Under the pieces are notes generated by a model that made no database searches, had not been told where the DNA came from, and worked only from the letters and a program-made list of their open reading frames with translations. Made by a program: the position numbers and the translations under genes. A stretch of 8,527 nt of DNA from positions 1 through 8,527 of the forward strand of contig DATBGS010000113.1 in assembly GCA_036557885.1 (NCBI GenBank), in the 5' to 3' direction. The stretch comes from DATBGS01 sp036557885 (GTDB lineage: Bacteria; Chloroflexota; Ktedonobacteria; Ktedonobacterales; DATBGS01). This document shows positions 5,000 to 8,527 of this stretch, piece after piece (positions within the stretch are counted from its first letter, which is position 1; every line of letters begins with the position of its first letter).

Positions 5000-6532
5000 G
5001 ATGCTGACATACTGCGTCAGTTCCTCTCCGCCAGAGACGCGAATACGGGGTAGTTGGTAAGGGTGCGCGGGGTCTTGCGCGGCAGAATCGGGCGGTGGGT
5101 CGAGCAGGGCGCCAACGTAGCCGTCTTGAGCGAGCAGGGTGGTGATGAATTGCTGGCGTTCGGGCGTGCCGTGATGGAAGGGTTCCCCAGAGGGGTAGCA
5201 GAAAAACTGGACGGGCTGGCCTAATTCGTCCTCCAGCGTGTGCTTTGAGTCGAGCAGTTCCTGCTCGGCGGTGGCTGGTGTGACTATGGCGAGGTTGACG
5301 TGATGAATGGTGTGGGAGCCAAACGCCATCCCCCAGGCCGCCATTTCTCGAATCTGGTCCCAGGTGAGGTACCAGCCGCCAATCATGCCGGTAATGATAT
5401 TGATCTGCGCCACAAAATGATGGGCTTTCAGGATAGGGAAGGCGTAGACATAGTTGTCCTCGTAGCCGTCATCAAAGGTAATCACGATGGGACGCGCTGG
5501 CAGGGGCATCTGGTAGTAGAGGTGGTCGAAGAGATCGGTCAGCGTGACCGGGTGATACCCGTTGGCCGCCAGATAGTCCATTTGCTGCTGGAAAGCGGCA
5601 GCCGTGACCGTCAGGTTGAAGTCAATCTGGTTTTTGGTGGGTTCGGCGGAAACATGATGGTACATCAGGATGGGCACCTGCGCCTTGAGCGCTGGCGCAT
5701 TGGCGGGGACAACGAGCGGCGCTTCTCGATCAAGTGGCCCGGCTTCCAGCACGCGCCAGAGGCCCGCGCTTCTAACTTCGGTTAGGGGAAGGTTGGCAAA
5801 CAGCCCAGTCTGCGCGGCTTGCGCTGATGGGGGCGTCAACGCGCTGCTGGAGGGTGCAATGAGCAGCGAGACAGGCAGGATGGCGGCGTTGGGGTAGGTG
5901 ATGGTCTGCGGGTCAACGAGATTGCGCACCAGCCTGGCTGGTCCAAGCACAAACGAGCGCACCGGCAGGGCGCTAAACTTCTCCAGAAGAAAGTCGGTGA
6001 GGGCCGCTGCATTGGCCCACAGCGCCTGGGCGTCGGGGTGCAGCATGCCCCAGAGCGTCTGGAAGTGTCTATGCAGAAAGGCGTCCAGAAAACGCCGGGC
6101 GGTTTCAGTGACATCTGGCGCCAGCTTGATGAGGAGGCCAGATTGTGGCGCGATGCTCTGAGGGTCGTAGCTGGCGGCGCTTAGCAGCACACGGCGGTAT
6201 GCAGGAATATCGAGCGAAAAGTGTCCCTGGCTGTCGGTGGTGGTGGCCGCTTGAAAGCCGGGGGCGCTGAGCGTGATGGGCGCGTGGGCCAGCGGCTCGC
6301 CTGTCTGCCCATCTTGTAGCACGCCTGCAATGGTGGTGGTTGGCAGCAGCGTGAGCAGCCGCTGCTGGAGAAAGGCCGACACGCCGGACTGATTGAGGCC
6401 GATGGCGAGCAGCGCCAGGCATGAGAAGGCGCCAAGGGTGGTCAAGAGAGAGCGGCGTTTTGTGGGGCGCGTGGCTGGCTTGGGATGGGGCGGTTGCTCC
6501 GCCGTCCCGCGAGGCTGTTCCAGCGTGTCCAT
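4976..6532 (-). CDS. Membrane-anchored polysaccharide deacetylase (CE4/NodB family) with CarboxypepD-like and NTF2-like regions
   Basis: A 518-residue protein probably acting outside the membrane on an N-acetylated glycan; the substrate is unknown. Order: basic cytosolic tail (1-29, ending TKRRSLL), one membrane segment about 30-46 without a clear cleavage site, a carboxypeptidase-regulatory-like beta domain about 66-125 (TIAGVLQDGQTGEPLAHAPI start), a helical NTF2-like region about 138-265 (my inference), and a NodB domain about 285-515. NodB motifs: ILMYHHVS (288-295), TFDDG (352-356) with catalytic-base Asp354 and metal-binding Asp355, and His407/His411 in SHTIHH. The usual Arg of motif 3 is replaced: it reads FFCYPSG (443-449). 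The ATG at 6532 has AGGAG about 10 nt upstream, inside the end of the preceding dehydrogenase gene, only 5 nt away: an operon. The stop codon TGA lies within the IS right end. Confidence 0.9.
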   Translation of the reverse strand: MDTLEQPRGTAEQPPHPKPATRPTKRRSLLTTLGAFSCLALLAIGLNQSGVSAFLQQRLLTLLPTTTIAGVLQDGQTGEPLAHAPITLSAPGFQAATTTDSQGHFSLDIPAYRRVLLSAASYDPQSIAPQSGLLIKLAPDVTETARRFLDAFLHRHFQTLWGMLHPDAQALWANAAALTDFLLEKFSALPVRSFVLGPARLVRNLVDPQTITYPNAAILPVSLLIAPSSSALTPPSAQAAQTGLFANLPLTEVRSAGLWRVLEAGPLDREAPLVVPANAPALKAQVPILMYHHVSAEPTKNQIDFNLTVTAAAFQQQMDYLAANGYHPVTLTDLFDHLYYQMPLPARPIVITFDDGYEDNYVYAFPILKAHHFVAQINIITGMIGGWYLTWDQIREMAAWGMAFGSHTIHHVNLAIVTPATAEQELLDSKHTLEDELGQPVQFFCYPSGEPFHHGTPERQQFITTLLAQDGYVGALLDPPPDSAAQDPAHPYQLPRIRVSGGEELTQYVSILAGLVDR

Positions 6533-6537
6533 GTGCT

Positions 6538-7605
6538 TTATACTCCTGGCGCTCCTGATCCTTCGGGGAGAAGCGCGTATTTGATGCCTTGATGCGCCAG
6601 AAGGCGCCTGAATGCTTCGGGAAGCTGCCGTAGAGGGAGCGTATCCGTGATCAGTTGTTCGACGGGGACGCGCCCGCTGGCGATCAGTCCCAACGCCGTC
6701 GAGAAGTAGGCGGGGGTGTGGTGAAAGACGCCTTTGATGGTGATTTCGCCGTAGTGCAGGGGTTGTGTCTCCAGGGTGATGGTGGTGCTGCTGGCGCAGC
6801 CGCCAAAGAAATTGACCAGCCCGCCGCGCCGCACCATGCGGACGGCGGTTTCCCAGATTTCGGGCACGCCTACGGCCTCGATGACCACATCGGCCCCGCG
6901 CTGGCCCTCCGTCAGGGCGCGCGCTGCGGCTATCTGGTTGGCATGTTCGGGCATCTGGGCCATGTCTATAATCTCATCCGCGCCCAGCGCGCGTGCTGCC
7001 GCGAGCTTTTCCGCGCTGCGTCCACACATGATGACTCGCGCTCCTTTCAGTCGGGCTACCGCCAGCAAGAGTAAGCCCAGCGGCCCCGCGCCGATAATTA
7101 CGACGCTTTCGCCGGGATGAATGTTGCTGGCCTCTACGCCATGCAGCGCGCAGGCCAGCGGTTCGGTGAGCGCGGCGCGGCTGAAGGGCACGCCAGCAGG
7201 CAGTTCCCACAGGTTCTGCTCGACGATACGGGCGGGGACGAGCAGATAGTCGGCATAGGCGCCGTTCAGGATGAGCAAGTCTTCGCACAGGCTGTGCTGC
7301 CCGCGACGGCAAAAGAAACAGCGATTGCAGGGCGCGGAGTTTGCCACGACGACGCGCGTGCCGGGATGCCACCCTGCCACCTCTGTGCCAACCTCGGCAA
7401 TGGTTCCGGCGACTTCGTGCCCAAAGAGCGAGGGCAGGTTTTTCAGCATGACGGGATGCCCGCGCCGATAGGCTTTGAGGTCGGTGCCGCAGGTGGTGGC
7501 GGCGCCAACTTGTACCAGTACCTCGCCTGGCCCTGGCCGGGGCACTTCAATCTCTTCCAGGCGCACATCCAGTGGCGCGTAAAAGCGGGCAGCCAGCATC
7601 TTCAT
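6538..7605 (-). CDS. Zinc-dependent MDR alcohol/polyol dehydrogenase
   Basis: A 355-residue cytosolic NAD(P)-dependent dehydrogenase of the sorbitol/threonine dehydrogenase type. Catalytic zinc ligands are visible as Cys39 (TTCGTDLK), His63-Glu64 (FGHEVAG) and Glu148 (TEPLAC). The structural zinc site is complete with Cys93, Cys96, Cys99 and Cys107. The Rossmann loop is IIGAGPLG (170-177). Substrate cannot be told from sequence; secondary alcohols, polyols and threonine are all possible. The ATG at 7605 is chosen because GGAAGGAG lies 6-7 nt upstream; the open frame extends to 7734, but that would run across the divergent rdgB promoter and start. First gene of a two-gene operon with the deacetylase. 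A possible minus-strand -10 (TATCAT, 7656-7651) overlaps the rdgB -10. Confidence 0.92.
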   Translation of the reverse strand: MKMLAARFYAPLDVRLEEIEVPRPGPGEVLVQVGAATTCGTDLKAYRRGHPVMLKNLPSLFGHEVAGTIAEVGTEVAGWHPGTRVVVANSAPCNRCFFCRRGQHSLCEDLLILNGAYADYLLVPARIVEQNLWELPAGVPFSRAALTEPLACALHGVEASNIHPGESVVIIGAGPLGLLLLAVARLKGARVIMCGRSAEKLAAARALGADEIIDMAQMPEHANQIAAARALTEGQRGADVVIEAVGVPEIWETAVRMVRRGGLVNFFGGCASSTTITLETQPLHYGEITIKGVFHHTPAYFSTALGLIASGRVPVEQLITDTLPLRQLPEAFRRLLAHQGIKYALLPEGSGAPGV

Positions 7606-7631
7606 CGCAGACTCCTTCCAGAAGCAAGTTC

Positions 7632-7660
7632 TCGACGCTCTGATAGCCATATGATACAAT
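7632..7660 (+). promoter_or_regulatory. rdgB promoter (extended -10)
   Basis: TCGACG at 7632-7637 (4 of 6 match to TTGACA), 17-bp spacer, and TACAAT at 7655-7660 preceded by TG at 7652-7653. It lies 37 bp before the rdgB GTG. The same DNA read on the minus strand contains ATTGTATCAT, so the divergent dehydrogenase operon may use an overlapping -10 region. Confidence 0.65.
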
Positions 7661-7696
7661 GGCCCAGAAGCTGTTCTATCTGCAAGGAGCCATGCT

Positions 7697-8308
7697 GTGC
7701 CTGAACTGCTGGTGGCGACCACCAATCCCGGCAAGCTGCGCGAATACCAGGAGATTTTTGCCGGGCTGCCCTTTCATCTGACGACGCTGACAGAGCAGGG
7801 GATTGATCTGGAGGTAGAAGAAACCGGCGCCACCTTTACCGACAATGCCTTGCTCAAGGCTCATGCGTATGCTCAGACCAGCGGGCTGCTGACGCTGGCC
7901 GATGATTCTGGGCTGGAGATTGACGCGCTGGGGGGCGAGCCAGGCGTGCATTCGGCGCGTTGGCCCACGCCCGCTACCTCGTATGCGGAACGCTTCAAGA
8001 TCATTTTTGCGCGTCTGGCAGGGCTGCCACCGGAACAGCGCGGCGCCCGCTTTCGCTGCGTGATTGCGCTGGCCCGGCCCGATGGCTGGGCGACGACGGT
8101 AGAGGGCGTGGTTGAGGGGCGCATTGCTGACGCGCCACGCGGGACGCATGGCTTTGGCTACGACCCGATTTTTCTGTATCCCGAACTTGGCCGAACAACG
8201 GCAGAACTTCCCCCCGAAGAAAAACATCGCATCAGCCATCGGGGGCGCGCGGCGCGCGCGGCGCGTGAGGTGCTGGTGCGCTTGATTGAGGGGAACCAGT
8301 ATCAGTAA
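7697..8308 (+). CDS. rdgB: dITP/XTP pyrophosphatase (RdgB/HAM1 family)
   Basis: Hydrolyses non-canonical purine nucleoside triphosphates (ITP, dITP, XTP) to the monophosphate and pyrophosphate, keeping them out of DNA and RNA; a cytosolic dimer needing Mg2+. The 203-residue protein is of normal family length. Motifs: LLVATTNPGKLREYQEIF (4-21), TFTDNALLKA (46-55), LADDSGLEIDALGG (67-80) with the catalytic Asp69/Asp70 pair, GFGYDPIF (152-159) and EEKHRISHRGRA (174-185). The start is GTG 7697, with AAGGAG at 7684-7689 at 7-nt spacing; the ATG at 7692 is out of frame and too close. The 3' part holds a GC-only run (about 8240-8265) coding for RGRAARAAR. The next gene overlaps or abuts it, so the two probably form an operon. 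Confidence 0.96.
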   Translation: MPELLVATTNPGKLREYQEIFAGLPFHLTTLTEQGIDLEVEETGATFTDNALLKAHAYAQTSGLLTLADDSGLEIDALGGEPGVHSARWPTPATSYAERFKIIFARLAGLPPEQRGARFRCVIALARPDGWATTVEGVVEGRIADAPRGTHGFGYDPIFLYPELGRTTAELPPEEKHRISHRGRAARAAREVLVRLIEGNQYQ

Positions 8309-8527
8309 CTCGCATCGCCGCCCAGAAGTGGAAGTTGCCCACCTTCAGCAGCCCAAAGAGCGCCGTTCACCAAAAGGTGGCAGGCAGCCTGTTCGTGTCT
8401 CGATTGATCTGGAAACCACTGGCCTGCAACCAGAAACCGAGACGATCATTGAGATTGCAGCGGTGAAGTTTCAGGGCGCCGCCGTGCTGGATACGTTCCA
8501 CACGCTGGTCGCCACGCGCCGCCCGAT
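8286..8527 (+). CDS. DnaQ/DinG-type 3'-5' exonuclease, 5' end only
   Basis: The frame runs off the window. After about 37 basic, probably disordered residues comes VSIDLETTGL, the ExoI motif (Asp and Glu as metal ligands) of DEDDh exonucleases, then ETIIEIAAVKF and DTFHTLV, typical of DNA polymerase III epsilon and of the N-terminal domain of DinG-like helicases. Without the rest I cannot say which. The start is uncertain. The frame opens after TGA 8283-8285; TTG 8286 is the earliest possible start (overlapping rdgB by 23 bp) and GTG 8328 has no ribosome site. The best ribosome site, GAGGGG at 8288-8293, points to the in-frame ATC at 8301. The overlap or tight spacing with rdgB suggests co-transcription, consistent with both acting in nucleotide or DNA upkeep. 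Confidence 0.85.
   Translation, partial: MRGTSISNSHRRPEVEVAHLQQPKERRSPKGGRQPVRVSIDLETTGLQPETETIIEIAAVKFQGAAVLDTFHTLVATRRP

Noticed and set aside
3564..7660. Shared 10-mer CATATGATAC in opposite orientations at the RHH and rdgB promoters as a common operator
   Set aside because: Both copies overlap -10 boxes, which are AT-rich and alike; two copies are not enough to claim a site.
7606..7734. N-terminal extension of the zinc dehydrogenase
   Set aside because: It would cross the rdgB promoter and start; ATG 7605 has an ideal ribosome site.
8240..8266. GC-only run near the rdgB 3' end as a structural element
   Set aside because: It codes for an Arg/Ala-rich stretch in a conserved part of RdgB and reflects codon choice.
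1..8527. CRISPR array, tRNA or rRNA
   Set aside because: No regularly spaced repeats and no tRNA- or rRNA-like segment was seen on either strand.

Overview
The window is a GC-rich bacterial chromosomal segment with ordinary housekeeping and metabolic genes, interrupted by one compact insertion sequence of the IS200/IS605 type. The gene types, the extended -10 promoters and the presence of a tnpB-only element would suit Chloroflexota, perhaps Ktedonobacteria. That placement is an impression from gene content and style; no marker gene in the window settles it.

Left part (1-2320): the tail of an unidentified upstream frame, then trpA (tryptophan synthase alpha) and fabH (ketoacyl-ACP synthase III) on the + strand. 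fabH has its own extended -10 promoter. It ends at a strong 11-bp hairpin that it shares with the convergent gene downstream. Then comes a minus-strand zinc-independent MDR oxidoreductase (2321-3271), whose upstream region runs to the insertion sequence.

Centre (3481-4979): a 1499-bp element with a full-length TnpB nuclease that keeps all its RuvC and zinc-finger residues, but no Y1 transposase (tnpA). The place of tnpA is taken by a 59-residue Arc-like ribbon-helix-helix protein that overlaps tnpB by 47 bp. Both ends carry an imperfect hairpin with a single unpaired T. The four bases at the foot of each hairpin match the neighbouring cleavage tetranucleotides (AAAA/TTAT left, GAAG/TCAC right) by the rule known from IS608. 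This fixes the ends to the base. The right end sits in the stop codon of the neighbouring deacetylase gene: removing the element turns AGG-TGA into AGA-TAA, so the protein is unchanged. The tnpB 3' end and right end should encode the omega RNA, whose guide would be the first bases of the deacetylase 3' end.

Right part (4976-8527): a minus-strand two-gene operon, a zinc-dependent MDR alcohol/polyol dehydrogenase (6538-7605) followed 5 nt later by a membrane-anchored polysaccharide deacetylase (4976-6532). Divergent from it are rdgB (ITP/XTP pyrophosphatase, GTG start) and the 5' end of a DnaQ/DinG-type exonuclease gene that runs out of the window.

The strongest candidate for something not well described is the RHH-TnpB element: a predicted self-regulated, leaderless RHH-tnpB operon inside a tnpA-less IS200/IS605 element with well-defined ends.
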